Origin: Clostridia bacterium
GTDB lineage: Bacteria; Bacillota; Clostridia; Christensenellales; Borkfalkiaceae
DNA: 49,896 nt
NCBI GenBank assembly: GCA_017396365.1
Contig: JAFQMD010000032.1
Location: 1-49,896 of the forward strand
Reading direction: 5' to 3'
Part shown: positions 24,580-32,703 of the stretch, piece after piece
Numbering within the stretch: the first letter of the stretch is position 1
Layout: the number at the start of each line of letters is the position of its first letter
The notes under the pieces: model-generated
What the model was told of the DNA's origin: nothing
The model's database searches: none
What the model saw: the letters and a program-made list of their open reading frames with translations, nothing else
Position numbers and translations under genes: made by a program

Positions 24580-27500
24580 TTACATTAAAGGCATATATCT
24601 AATAGCATATTTTTCAATTGTTGCCCAATCGATTAAGCCTTTACCCATAGCAACTTTAAGCCATGCGCCGTTAAATGCTTCGTATGCTTCAACAGGAATT
24701 ATATGAGCAAAATCTTCGTATGTAAACAATCCGTAGGTTTCGATATCTTGTGCCATCTTCTCAGCGTCATAGCTCATTGTTTCAATGTCTACTTCGAAGA
24801 TGTTGAATAATCCTGAAATACCGCCAGGCATAGAGAGTACGCCGTCTACGTAGTAACACAAGTGGCTGAACGTAACAGGTGAGTACACTTTAACGACTTT
24901 TTGTTCAATTACAACATTTACAAGCGTTGCCGACGACCACGCATTGTCCTCAATCGAGCCCTGCGTAATGAACTCGTGACCGATATAATCCGCTGCGTTC
25001 CATTCGTTCAAGTATACGTATTTGCCAAGTGCTACGTCGAAGAATCCGTGTTCAGATACAACACCAACCTTCGCACCGTTAGAGAAGTACAACGTTACTA
25101 CAGTGTATTCCATTCTTTCATCCGAATCTACGAATACGATAGGTGCAGCGTCATATCTACCTGTTTCTAAATTCCATACAAGTAATAATTCATTGCCCGT
25201 CAAATCTTCAACAGGTTTTTGCGTGCCGTCAGCCAACGTAATCAATGTACCTTCCACAAGACAACTATCCGCAGTGGCGTTTACCTCAACATTGGCACCA
25301 TTTACCGTTACAGTATACTTACCACCTGCAAAAGCATTACCATTTACTTTCAAATCTTTATAGTCGTTTTCGTTTTCCAGGTTAATGGTAAAGCTAACCT
25401 CTGTTCCGTTGTCAACCCATCCGCCATTCGATAAGCCACTCGTATTACAAGTAACTGTTGTACCAGTTCCTTCAGACCAAGTTACTTGATACATCTTAAC
25501 GGTTGTTGCAGAAATAGATGTTGCTGCATTTACCGTATAATTAAACGTACTTGAACCATTATGCTCTGTATTTACTCCGCTTTGGTTTGTGTTACCAATC
25601 GTTACCGTGTTCAAACGATAACCACTGCTTGCCGTTGCTGTTACGGAAATAGAAGTTCCTTCTACTACGGTTGCGCCACTTGAAATAGCGTTGCCATTTG
25701 CCGTTACACTGATGGTTGCACCCGTAGGATTGCTCCACGTTATCGCATAGAGTTTCTTTGTCGTTGCGGCAATAGTAGTTGCTCCATTTACGGTATACGT
25801 TCCAGAAGTAGTTCCTATTGAAGTTCCGTTTGCCGTTACGCTCGTTACTACATAACCCGAACTTGCAGTTGCCGTTACCGAAATTGAAGTTCCTTCTACT
25901 ACGGTTGCGCCACTTGAAATAGCCGAGCCGTTTGCAGTAACTGAAATTGTTGCACCAGTTGGGTTAGACCAAGTAACCGCATATAACTTTTTAGCCGTTA
26001 CAACGATTTCAACTTCCGTTCCACTTGCCGTGAACGAATATGAACCGCTAGTTCCTTGTTCTACTCCGTTAATAGTTACTGACGTTATTGCGTATCCACT
26101 TGACGCTGAAGTTGTAAACGTATAATTATTTCCGTTTGTGAGTTGTTGTCCGTTATCAATTCCGCTTACGCTTGCATTGTATACTGTTACATTTGCAGTG
26201 CTATACTTAGTATTGACAGAACCATTTGAATATACAAAATCAACGTCTTCACTCACATAGTAAACACCACTAATACAGTTAAACGTAAAGCCTGCTTTAA
26301 TTGTGATTTCATATTCTGTATCAAAATCAGTCATTACTCTCATCCATAAACCAGCAGAGTCACTAACACCCATTTCTAAAGTAACAGGCGCATATATACC
26401 ACCAACACTAAACGGGAAAGTAGTGCCCTTATATTTGTTACTGCTTGCGTTTTGATTAATAAGTGCTCTTAACGAAACCCCATCAATACAAATATATTCC
26501 ATAAGGTCTATACCGTAGTTATATTCAGTATTTTCAAGGTGGTCATTCCAGTAAATAGAAGCCCCATTAGAAGATTGCATTTCTGCAATAGGGATCATAT
26601 ATTCCAATGAACTCGGCTTGATAACAAACCACTTATTATCCTCACCATCTTGACCCCCGCCCCAGTTTTCTACGGATATCGTTTCCGTAATATCTGTCAA
26701 CGAACTCTTCGCAATTGTCGTTGCAGTAATAACAAGGTCTGCTCCGCTTATGGTTGCTGTATAAGTGTTATCACCTGTCTTAGTCGCACCAGATACAGAT
26801 GCAACAATGTAAGAACCATTAGGCACTATCGTAACGTTTATGGTCGTTCCATTATCCACCCAGTCACCACTAGATACAGAAGACTCAAAACTTACGTTTT
26901 CACCCGAATAGGTTACTTTGTAAAGTTTTTCAGTTGTAATAGTTATGGTCTTGTGTCCGTTAGCGATTACTGAGTAGGTGTTGCCACTACCAGTTGCGCC
27001 TGAAACGTCCGTAAGTTTATAGCCGTCGGCTACGTTAACCGTAAACGATACGTTTGTTCCGCTTGTTGTAGCAATTAATCCGCCGTTTGCAACAGTTTCG
27101 CCGTTTGCAGTTACCGTTGCGCCTTCGCCAACGTTAAACGTAACGTTATATCCAACTATGGTTTCTACAATTATCGTGTTTTCTGCTTGCGCGGTAAATT
27201 CGTACTTATGATTTGCATTTAAGGCTTGTTTCTCGTCGTTAATAGTTACATTAGAAATTATATAGCCGCTATTTGCAGTTATTGTAGCAGTGTAGGTTTG
27301 ACCTTTTGCCATATGTTCTACACCAGAAACTGACGCGTTGTTTGCGGTTACGCTTGCAGTTGCTCTATGATCTCCGCTCACCCAGTTGCCGTTAACGAAA
27401 GTATAGAAGAGTTCTTCAGTAAACGTTACCGTGCCGTTTTGTGGAGTCCACCAAACAGAGCCTGCTGGAATTTTAAAATAATCTCCGTCATTAGCGCCAC

Positions 27501-30243
27501 TAACGCCATAAAGCGAAACCATGTTGTATGTTTGGCTATGGTATAAGCCTTTTGTTACAACGTTTCCGTTAAATAATACAGGATTTCTCGTGTCAATAAG
27601 CATTTCACCAGAGTAGTCGGTGTTTAATACTTTTCCATTGCCGTTAAGCCATAAACGAATTTCATTTGGCTCGATGGTTAATTCCGAAATATTTGCTTTT
27701 GCTACGTTTACGTTGTTCTCTCTAACGAGTACCCAAGCCTGTGGCATATTGCCTTCTGGTTCGTAACCGATATATCTAAACTCAACCCTTTCGGTAAACT
27801 GATATGCGACCGCGCCAGACCAAAGGGTAGTGCCTTCTTCAATTACTAAAGTGTCGTGGAAAAGGTCAATACCAACAGGCGAAACGCTTGCAGTTCCTTG
27901 GTCAATGATAAGAAATACCGAGTTTGCGTCCCAATAATAATAGGTTAAAGAAGTGTATGGGATACCGTTCATCGTTATACTACCTTTACCAATTTGCCAA
28001 ATGTTAAAAGTTTCGTTGGTTTCAGTCAAACCTGCCAAAGGTGAAGTAAAGTACATACGAATTTGCTTGCCGTCGTGGTGGTGAGTTTTTCCGTTAAAAC
28101 TCGACGCGTTAAGTTCACCGAACGACGTTTTATCAAAGTTGGTTACCCAGTACGTTCCGTTGAAATAGAAGTGTACTTCTTCGCTAATCGTATAGTAAAC
28201 GTTTCCACTCCAAAATCTCGTGCCTGCGATTATGGTTATCATATCGCCGGGGTTTTCACCGATATTACCGCGAATACCTAAAATTTGGTAGTTTCCGCCG
28301 TTTCCATCATCTTGACCGTGATATACGAATTCGGTAATTTCAATTTCCGTTCCGTCAGCCTTTGTAAAGTATGCGCCGTAAGGTGCGCTGTCAGACATAT
28401 TTTCAATAGAGAGCGTCGGCGTGGTTGTAAACCAGTGATTTACCGTGTTTATACGCATTTCCTTGTTGCCGTGCGCGTCTATAACGTTTTCGCCTGTCGT
28501 AGCAAATTCGCTAATGCCGTACGCCGCTTTTTCAGTACCAATGGTCCAATACCCACCCGTTCTTTCGTATTCAGGGGCATTGCTTTTAACGAAATCGGCA
28601 TACATTTCATCTTCAAAGACGTAATATCCGCCGTTTTGTACGAGTTTAGTGCCTGCTAAACCCATAAGTTTGTCGCCCATATGCCAACCGTATGCCTTGT
28701 TTGCAAATTCTCCAGTTGCAATGAGTTCAAGAATTTTAACTTCGCCGTCATTCCAATAATACGCGCCACCTGAGATAGGTATTTGCTTAGTAGAAACATC
28801 TCCGCATTGAATATAAACGGGCATATTAGAATTTTCGTTGACAAAGTTGAACGAGTCGTTAATCATTATGTCTTCGTGGAATTCTACACGGATGGTAAAT
28901 TCGTCGTCTTTGCCATCTTCGTTCGTGTCTTCAGGCGCGTTGTAAATGCTCTTTATATGAGAGTTGTTTAAGTAGCCTAAGAACATTCCGTAATCATTGC
29001 CGTCATAGTCTATCGTGTAGTCTTCGGTAAGTTTATACATTACGCCGTTTGCATAGAAAATAGAATCGCCCTTAATGATTATCTTATCGCCAGATGCCAT
29101 TTTAGAACTGTCAAAGGCAAAGAATAAACGCATTTGACCGTTGTCGTCTTTCATAGCCCAAACATCTGTAATTCCGCCAAAAGAAGTACTCGAGCCTTCG
29201 TACTCAACGTTTATAGCGCGAATGTCAAGTTCTTGGTCTTCGCTGAATTTATCGCTATGTAAGGTTGCGTAAATTTTAACACCGCTCATGCCGTTATTGT
29301 TGGTGTACGCCGCAACTCCCGTCAATACGAATTCGTCAGAAGACGTCGTTTCCAAAACTAAAGTTCTACTTTCAGCAAAGTCTAACGTGCCGGAAAGATT
29401 AACTTCTTCGTGTGCTTCCGTATCGTACCAAGCGCCTTTCGCACCTTCGGTTGGAACACTTTTCGGTTCGTCGCCCCAAAAAACAGTTTCATTCGTCTCT
29501 TCGCCGTTTACTATATACGTGATGTCGTAGGTAGGGATAAAGCCTTCCAAAATATCAAGAGATTTCTTGTGCTTATCTTCGCCCCAACGATAATTTCCTT
29601 CTTCGGCTTCGTCAAGAGCAGTTTGACGAGCGAGTTTAGAAACTTCTGCAATACATCTTTCTGCAAGGTTAGTTTGAGCAACGACTGTTTCAGTTCCATC
29701 CTGTGCAACCGTACAAAGCACGCCTCTATAAGAAAAGTTGTCAGTCAATCTATGCGCAGGAATATCCCAAACGTACGCTACTGACTCTAAGTTGCCGTCG
29801 CTGTCTTTAAACCAGTATTCCGAAGTGTCTATTTTAAGCGCTTTTTCGTTTGAGAAAGTTAAGTCTCCGTTTAAAAGACGCGTAGGCAAAATAAGGGTAT
29901 AAGTTTTAAACCCGTCTGCTAATTTAAACGAGCCGTTTCTTTCGTTGGTTACGGTTGTGTCTATAACTTTTTGACCGCCATAAAGGTAGCCGTCACCCAT
30001 TTCAACGTGAAAACGAATACCCGTTCTTGGGGTTTCATTAAAAATCAAATTGCCGTTATCGTCTCTAAGCGTTTCAAAAACACGCACCGAAGCGCCGTCC
30101 GTTTGAAAAACCGACGCGTCTATTTTGCCGTCCGCCTTAGCCGAATAGATCGTCGGCATAAAACTAATGGCGCAAAATACGACAGCAAGAGCCGAAAGGG
30201 TAGAGATTAAAAAGGTTTTCAATTTAAAACTGAATTTTCTCAT
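24580..30243 (-). CDS. Giant secreted protein with InlB-type repeats and C-terminal Hint domain
   Basis: A 1887-residue exported protein. A Sec signal peptide ends at about AKA-37. An N-terminal domain (about 40-220, DGASVRVFETL, TGIRFHVEM, RGVLCTVAQ) is shared with the secreted protein at 48176. Several similar beta modules with a VYYTISEEVHFYFNGTYW-like motif follow (about 300-1000). Then come divergent InlB/Flg_new-type repeats of ~70 residues (about 1000-1200 and 1400-1655), two nearly identical. From Cys1661 (SCLVEGTLITLADGTQKPVEDL) there is a Hint domain like those of inteins and Hedgehog. No LPXTG, dockerin or SLH anchor is visible. Hint suggests self-cleavage at Cys1661. A 42-aa gene lies 13 bases upstream in the same transcript. 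Adhesion or surface display is an inference. Confidence 0.85.
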   Translation of the reverse strand: MRKFSFKLKTFLISTLSALAVVFCAISFMPTIYSAKADGKIDASVFQTDGASVRVFETLRDDNGNLIFNETPRTGIRFHVEMGDGYLYGGQKVIDTTVTNERNGSFKLADGFKTYTLILPTRLLNGDLTFSNEKALKIDTSEYWFKDSDGNLESVAYVWDIPAHRLTDNFSYRGVLCTVAQDGTETVVAQTNLAERCIAEVSKLARQTALDEAEEGNYRWGEDKHKKSLDILEGFIPTYDITYIVNGEETNETVFWGDEPKSVPTEGAKGAWYDTEAHEEVNLSGTLDFAESRTLVLETTSSDEFVLTGVAAYTNNNGMSGVKIYATLHSDKFSEDQELDIRAINVEYEGSSTSFGGITDVWAMKDDNGQMRLFFAFDSSKMASGDKIIIKGDSIFYANGVMYKLTEDYTIDYDGNDYGMFLGYLNNSHIKSIYNAPEDTNEDGKDDEFTIRVEFHEDIMINDSFNFVNENSNMPVYIQCGDVSTKQIPISGGAYYWNDGEVKILELIATGEFANKAYGWHMGDKLMGLAGTKLVQNGGYYVFEDEMYADFVKSNAPEYERTGGYWTIGTEKAAYGISEFATTGENVIDAHGNKEMRINTVNHWFTTTPTLSIENMSDSAPYGAYFTKADGTEIEITEFVYHGQDDGNGGNYQILGIRGNIGENPGDMITIIAGTRFWSGNVYYTISEEVHFYFNGTYWVTNFDKTSFGELNASSFNGKTHHHDGKQIRMYFTSPLAGLTETNETFNIWQIGKGSITMNGIPYTSLTYYYWDANSVFLIIDQGTASVSPVGIDLFHDTLVIEEGTTLWSGAVAYQFTERVEFRYIGYEPEGNMPQAWVLVRENNVNVAKANISELTIEPNEIRLWLNGNGKVLNTDYSGEMLIDTRNPVLFNGNVVTKGLYHSQTYNMVSLYGVSGANDGDYFKIPAGSVWWTPQNGTVTFTEELFYTFVNGNWVSGDHRATASVTANNASVSGVEHMAKGQTYTATITANSGYIISNVTINDEKQALNANHKYEFTAQAENTIIVETIVGYNVTFNVGEGATVTANGETVANGGLIATTSGTNVSFTVNVADGYKLTDVSGATGSGNTYSVIANGHKTITITTEKLYKVTYSGENVSFESSVSSGDWVDNGTTINVTIVPNGSYIVASVSGATKTGDNTYTATISGADLVITATTIAKSSLTDITETISVENWGGGQDGEDNKWFVIKPSSLEYMIPIAEMQSSNGASIYWNDHLENTEYNYGIDLMEYICIDGVSLRALINQNASSNKYKGTTFPFSVGGIYAPVTLEMGVSDSAGLWMRVMTDFDTEYEITIKAGFTFNCISGVYYVSEDVDFVYSNGSVNTKYSTANVTVYNASVSGIDNGQQLTNGNNYTFTTSASSGYAITSVTINGVEQGTSGSYSFTASGTEVEIVVTAKKLYAVTWSNPTGATISVTANGSAISSGATVVEGTSISVTATASSGYVVTSVTANGTSIGTTSGTYTVNGATTIAATTKKLYAITWSNPTGATISVTANGNAISSGATVVEGTSISVTATASSGYRLNTVTIGNTNQSGVNTEHNGSSTFNYTVNAATSISATTVKMYQVTWSEGTGTTVTCNTSGLSNGGWVDNGTEVSFTINLENENDYKDLKVNGNAFAGGKYTVTVNGANVEVNATADSCLVEGTLITLADGTQKPVEDLTGNELLLVWNLETGRYDAAPIVFVDSDERMEYTVVTLYFSNGAKVGVVSEHGFFDVALGKYVYLNEWNAADYIGHEFITQGSIEDNAWSSATLVNVVIEQKVVKVYSPVTFSHLCYYVDGVLSMPGGISGLFNIFEVDIETMSYDAEKMAQDIETYGLFTYEDFAHIIPVEAYEAFNGAWLKVAMGKGLIDWATIEKYAIRYMPLM
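25261..25263 (-). other. Predicted Hint cleavage residue Cys1661
   Basis: The TGT codon for the first residue of the Hint domain. In Hint domains this Cys performs the N-to-S acyl shift. No C-terminal His-Asn pair typical of splicing inteins is seen at the protein end, so cleavage rather than splicing is expected. Confidence 0.6.
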
Positions 30244-30256
30244 TGTCTAACCCCCC

Positions 30257-30385
30257 TTATTCCCAGTCTTTAGGGTACGGCTCGCCAACGTCCGTTGACC
30301 CGTTTGTGAGAACGTCATTTGCAAAATTAAAAACTTGCAAACTCGGTTCAATGTACAATTTTTTCATATTGTCTTCATAAACCAT
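30257..30385 (-). CDS. 42-aa peptide gene upstream of the giant secreted protein
   Basis: A small open frame with a strong AAGGAG seven bases before its ATG; it stops 13 bases before the giant gene, so the two are co-transcribed. The peptide is acidic, with no Cys and no signal peptide. From its second Met it reads MKKLYIEPSLQVF, then ANDVLT, and ends with aromatic and charged residues (PYPKDWE). A similar peptide gene precedes the related secreted protein at 48176: shared are MKK-x-Y-[IV]-x-P-x-[LI]-[QE], an Asn/Asp about 16-17 residues from MKK, and a following Thr. Small proteins of this MKKxYxxP type are known to me from clostridial genomes without a function. It could be a regulatory leader or a secreted or modified peptide. 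Confidence 0.7.
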   Translation of the reverse strand: MVYEDNMKKLYIEPSLQVFNFANDVLTNGSTDVGEPYPKDWE

Positions 30386-30419
30386 AGTAATTCTCCTTAA
30401 ATAATATGGTGATACAAAC

Positions 30420-30515
30420 TAATTATTTTCTTACACATATCGCGATGGCGCAATGCGTACGTAAACGCGTATGCGCGCGAATAAAAAATTATCGCGAGAA
30501 GGATTCACGACAAAT
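30420..30515 (-). promoter_or_regulatory. GC-rich structured 5' leader of the giant-protein operon
   Basis: In an otherwise A/T-rich gap, TCGCGA occurs at both ends of a stretch (about 30438-30496) with GCGCAATGCGT facing ACGCGTATGCGC. The promoter lies upstream, so this is in the ~145-base untranslated leader and can form a stable stem. No known riboswitch class is recognised. Confidence 0.45.
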
Positions 30516-30536
30516 TTTTTAAATGTGTTATAAATC

Positions 30537-30565
30537 ATTATATAGTACTTTATAAATAAGGTCAA
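30537..30565 (-). promoter_or_regulatory. Promoter of the 42-aa peptide / giant protein operon
   Basis: On the minus strand TTGACC (30565-30560), a 17-bp spacer and TATAAT (30542-30537). The 308-base gap 30386-30693 holds this promoter and the leader but no further gene. Confidence 0.82.
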
Positions 30566-30693
30566 ACCAAAAAGTCTTAAAACCTGTTAATTTCACAATA
30601 TTATCACAAAACTAACATAATATAATCATAAAGACAGTTAAATTTTTGCAAATTTTACAAAAAATTGTATCGAAGATAGTAAAATTTTGTAAA

Positions 30694-31860
30694 TTAAATA
30701 AAAAAGCAAACGAGTAAAAGAATTGCTAAAAACGAAAAGTTGACTATTGAGAATTTTAGCAAGTAAGACCAAAACTTGTTTGGGTTATGTTTTAGATATT
30801 CTCTTAAAGTTATTAAACTTGCTAAAGACGCTATAAGCGTACCAACGCCACCTATATTTACGCCGAGTAATAAATCTTTGTAATTAGTCGTAAATTGCGA
30901 AAGTAAAATGCTTGACGGAACGTTGCTAATAACTTGACACGATAGAGCGCTAAAAAGCAAGGTGTTTTGTTGCATAAGATAACCGAAAACGTTTTTTACG
31001 GGCTCGATTCTTGCCATATTCCCTGCAAAAATAAAGAAGAAAACAAAGGTCAAAAGTAGCGGATAATCGACTTTTACAAGGGCTTTTCTATCTAAAAAGA
31101 GTAATGCAAGGGGTATAATTATAAGCCCAATCCAATATGGAATAGTGTCAAAAACTATAATGATTGAAAGGGCAAATAAAAGTAGATAAATTGTGGTTTT
31201 TAAAGGTGGGAGCGTTCGTTTTTCTTCAGCGATTTCAAGGGGCTCGTTTTTTACGAAAATTATACAACAAAGAGTAATAAGAGCTATAGAAACTGCAAAC
31301 GGGACGAGCATTATGCTCATAAATTCGCCTGTGGGTATAGAAAAAGTATTGTAAAGATAAAGGTTTTGAGGGTTGCCGAAAGGGGTTAACATTCCGCCTA
31401 AATTTGCAGCGACGTTTTGCATTATAAACGTGAACGCCATATATTTTTCTTTATCCGTAGAATTAAGTACTAAATAGCCAAGTGGTAGAAAGGTAAGCAG
31501 AGCCATATCGTTTGCGATTAGCATTGAACCTATAAACGTAACGTAAACTAAAGCAAGAACGCTAAGTTTTGCAGTTTTGAACACTCTTACGGTTTTTTGC
31601 GCCAACATATAAAAGAATTTAATATTTCTAAGCGCGCCGACAACGGCTAAAACGCAAAATAAACACGTGAGAGTTTTAAAGTCGATATAGTCAAGATATC
31701 TCTCGTCGGGAGCGACTATAAAACACGTTATAACTGCGCAAGAAAAAGCGATTAGCATTACGACGTTCTTTTTACAAAAACTTATAAAATTATGCAAAAA
31801 GTGGTCTATAAGTTGATTATTTAAAACTTTTTCATTGTGTAAACGAGTGTGCGCTTTCAT
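30694..31860 (-). CDS. SLC13/ArsB-superfamily anion permease
   Basis: An inner-membrane transporter with about 10-11 hydrophobic segments. The two re-entrant motif regions of the ion-transporter superfamily are clear: GGMLTPFGNPQNLYLY near residue 150 and NVPSSILLSQF with LLLGVNIGGVGTLIASLASLI in the second half. Such proteins import dicarboxylates, citrate or sulfate, or export arsenite; the substrate cannot be told from sequence. At 388 residues it is somewhat short. It has AAGGACG before the ATG. It is a single gene; no regulator or partner is adjacent. Confidence 0.82.
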   Translation of the reverse strand: MKAHTRLHNEKVLNNQLIDHFLHNFISFCKKNVVMLIAFSCAVITCFIVAPDERYLDYIDFKTLTCLFCVLAVVGALRNIKFFYMLAQKTVRVFKTAKLSVLALVYVTFIGSMLIANDMALLTFLPLGYLVLNSTDKEKYMAFTFIMQNVAANLGGMLTPFGNPQNLYLYNTFSIPTGEFMSIMLVPFAVSIALITLCCIIFVKNEPLEIAEEKRTLPPLKTTIYLLLFALSIIIVFDTIPYWIGLIIIPLALLFLDRKALVKVDYPLLLTFVFFFIFAGNMARIEPVKNVFGYLMQQNTLLFSALSCQVISNVPSSILLSQFTTNYKDLLLGVNIGGVGTLIASLASLITLREYLKHNPNKFWSYLLKFSIVNFSFLAILLLVCFFI

Positions 31861-32125
31861 AATTCGTCCTTGTTAATAAAATAAAAAATTGCGTTATAAT
31901 TATATTCCGACGGCAAGTATAAACCTTTAAATGTAAAAAGTCAAAGAAAAATCTATGGTCAAATAAAATTCTTTTTACGTTAAAATATATGTAAGGAGCG
32001 TAATTCGGTTTTATTTATTGTATTATTCGTAGGGGGAAGGCTTGCCCCTATTATCAAGTTTTGAATTTTGTTTCTCACCTTGCTACGCCACGCACCAAAC
32101 AAAAAAGATATTTCGGGGAGTTTTC

Positions 32126-32144
32126 GTATGGACTTGAACCCCTG
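32126..32144 (-). repeat. T-arm-like remnant of a tRNA 3' end
   Basis: GTATGGACTTGAACCCCTG shares GGACTTGAACC with the T-arm of the tRNA-Val at 32480. No cloverleaf can be completed around it. Together with the 32389 copy it suggests repeated tRNA-end material in this island. Confidence 0.4.
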
Positions 32145-32155
32145 TGAGTTTTTTG

Positions 32156-32350
32156 GTGATATGTCTCGCTTTGCTCGGCGTGATATTACTCGCTGCGCTC
32201 GTAGTGATATTGTTCGCCAATTTGCTTCGCGAATTATGCTCACAGTGATATTATATTCGCCTTGTAATCTTCAGCGCGCGAAGCGCATATCACTTGCGAA
32301 GCAAATATCACGCGTTTACGCATATCACTCGCCGCAAGGCGAATATAATT
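32156..32350. repeat. Modular GTGATAT / ATATCAC palindromic repeat island
   Basis: Four GTGATAT words (32156, 32180, 32204, 32245) in the left half face three ATATCAC words (32287, 32305, 32322) in the right half. Each spacer is itself a short palindrome, for example TACTCGCTGCGCTCGTA, TTGCGAAGCAA, GCGTTTACGC and TCGCCGCAAGGCGA. The whole can fold into a long branched hairpin. The short frames crossing it look spurious. The 619-base gap 31861-32479 contains this, the T-arm remnant, a terminator and the att-like repeat, but no gene. Confidence 0.8.
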
Positions 32351-32388
32351 GAAAAACGACAAATTTCTATCGAAATTTGTCGTTTTTC
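32351..32388. terminator. 17-bp hairpin terminator downstream of tRNA-Val
   Basis: GAAAAACGACAAATTTC at 32351-32367 and its exact complement at 32372-32388 around TATC; T-runs occur on both strands. On the minus strand it follows the duplicated tRNA end and probably ends the tRNA transcript. Confidence 0.85.
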
Positions 32389-32405
32389 TGGTGGGGGCGG
32401 TAGGA
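32389..32405. repeat. att-like copy of the tRNA-Val 3' end
   Basis: TGGTGGGGGCGGTAGGA is identical to the last 17 bases of the tRNA-Val gene (32480-32496). The copies are in direct orientation, 91 bases apart, as left by integrase-type recombination at a tRNA. The DNA between them (74 bases) contains no gene, only small hairpins. Confidence 0.75.
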
Positions 32406-32479
32406 TTTTGCCGCATCCCAAAGGGAGCCCACGGCAATATTTCTACGAAATGCGACCAAAATTTATGCAAAATTTTGTT

Positions 32480-32556
32480 TGGTGGGGGCGGTAGGACTTG
32501 AACCTATGACCTCTTCCATGTCAAGGAAGCGCTCTAACCAGCTGAGCTACGTCCCC
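32480..32556 (-). tRNA. tRNA-Val (anticodon GAC)
   Basis: A 77-base cloverleaf with encoded CCA. It has a 7-base acceptor stem beginning GGGGACG, D-stem GCTC/GAGC, anticodon stem CTTCC/GGAAG with loop TTGACAT (anticodon GAC), and T-loop TTCAAGT. Two pairs are broken, A5-C68 in the acceptor and A49-C65 in the T-stem. Both odd bases lie in the 17-base 3' segment that is duplicated at 32389. Confidence 0.93.
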
Positions 32557-32571
32557 TTACGTCGTGTTGTT

Positions 32572-32600
32572 ATTTTAACAAACAAATTAAAATTTGTAAA
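32572..32600 (-). promoter_or_regulatory. Promoter of tRNA-Val
   Basis: On the minus strand TTTACA (32600-32595), a 17-bp spacer and TAAAAT (32577-32572) with an extended TGT. Confidence 0.75.
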
Positions 32601-32646
32601 GGATTTTTTAAGTCTTTTTTAATAATTTTATTAAACGCTCTTTCGT

Positions 32647-32675
32647 TTGACACTTTCACTTATTTTTGATATAAT
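32647..32675 (+). promoter_or_regulatory. Promoter of ppa
   Basis: TTGACA at 32647-32652, 17-bp spacer, TATAAT at 32670-32675; perfect matches to sigma-A consensus. Confidence 0.92.
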
Positions 32676-32703
32676 TAAAGCATTAAAAATCTTCGGAGGC
32701 GTT

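Noticed and set aside
24901..30210. Many plus-strand frames opposite the giant gene
   Set aside because: The minus-strand frame is continuous for 1887 codons with a signal peptide and known domains; the others have no starts with ribosome-binding sites.
30257..30385. RiPP or lanthipeptide precursor
   Set aside because: No Cys, no clear leader/core boundary, and no modification or peptide-export enzyme nearby; kept as a peptide of unknown role.
31061..31075. Further copy of the 13-base word inside the permease gene
   Set aside because: It differs in the last bases (GACTTTTA) and is explained by the codons for Val-Asp-Tyr-Pro.
32156..32350. CRISPR array
   Set aside because: The repeated word is only 7 bases, changes direction midway, and the spacers are palindromes of unequal length; no cas genes are present.
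32068..32494. Open frames of 60-95 codons on both strands across the repeat island
   Set aside because: They run through palindromic modules, the terminator and the tRNA, have no ribosome-binding site and no family likeness.
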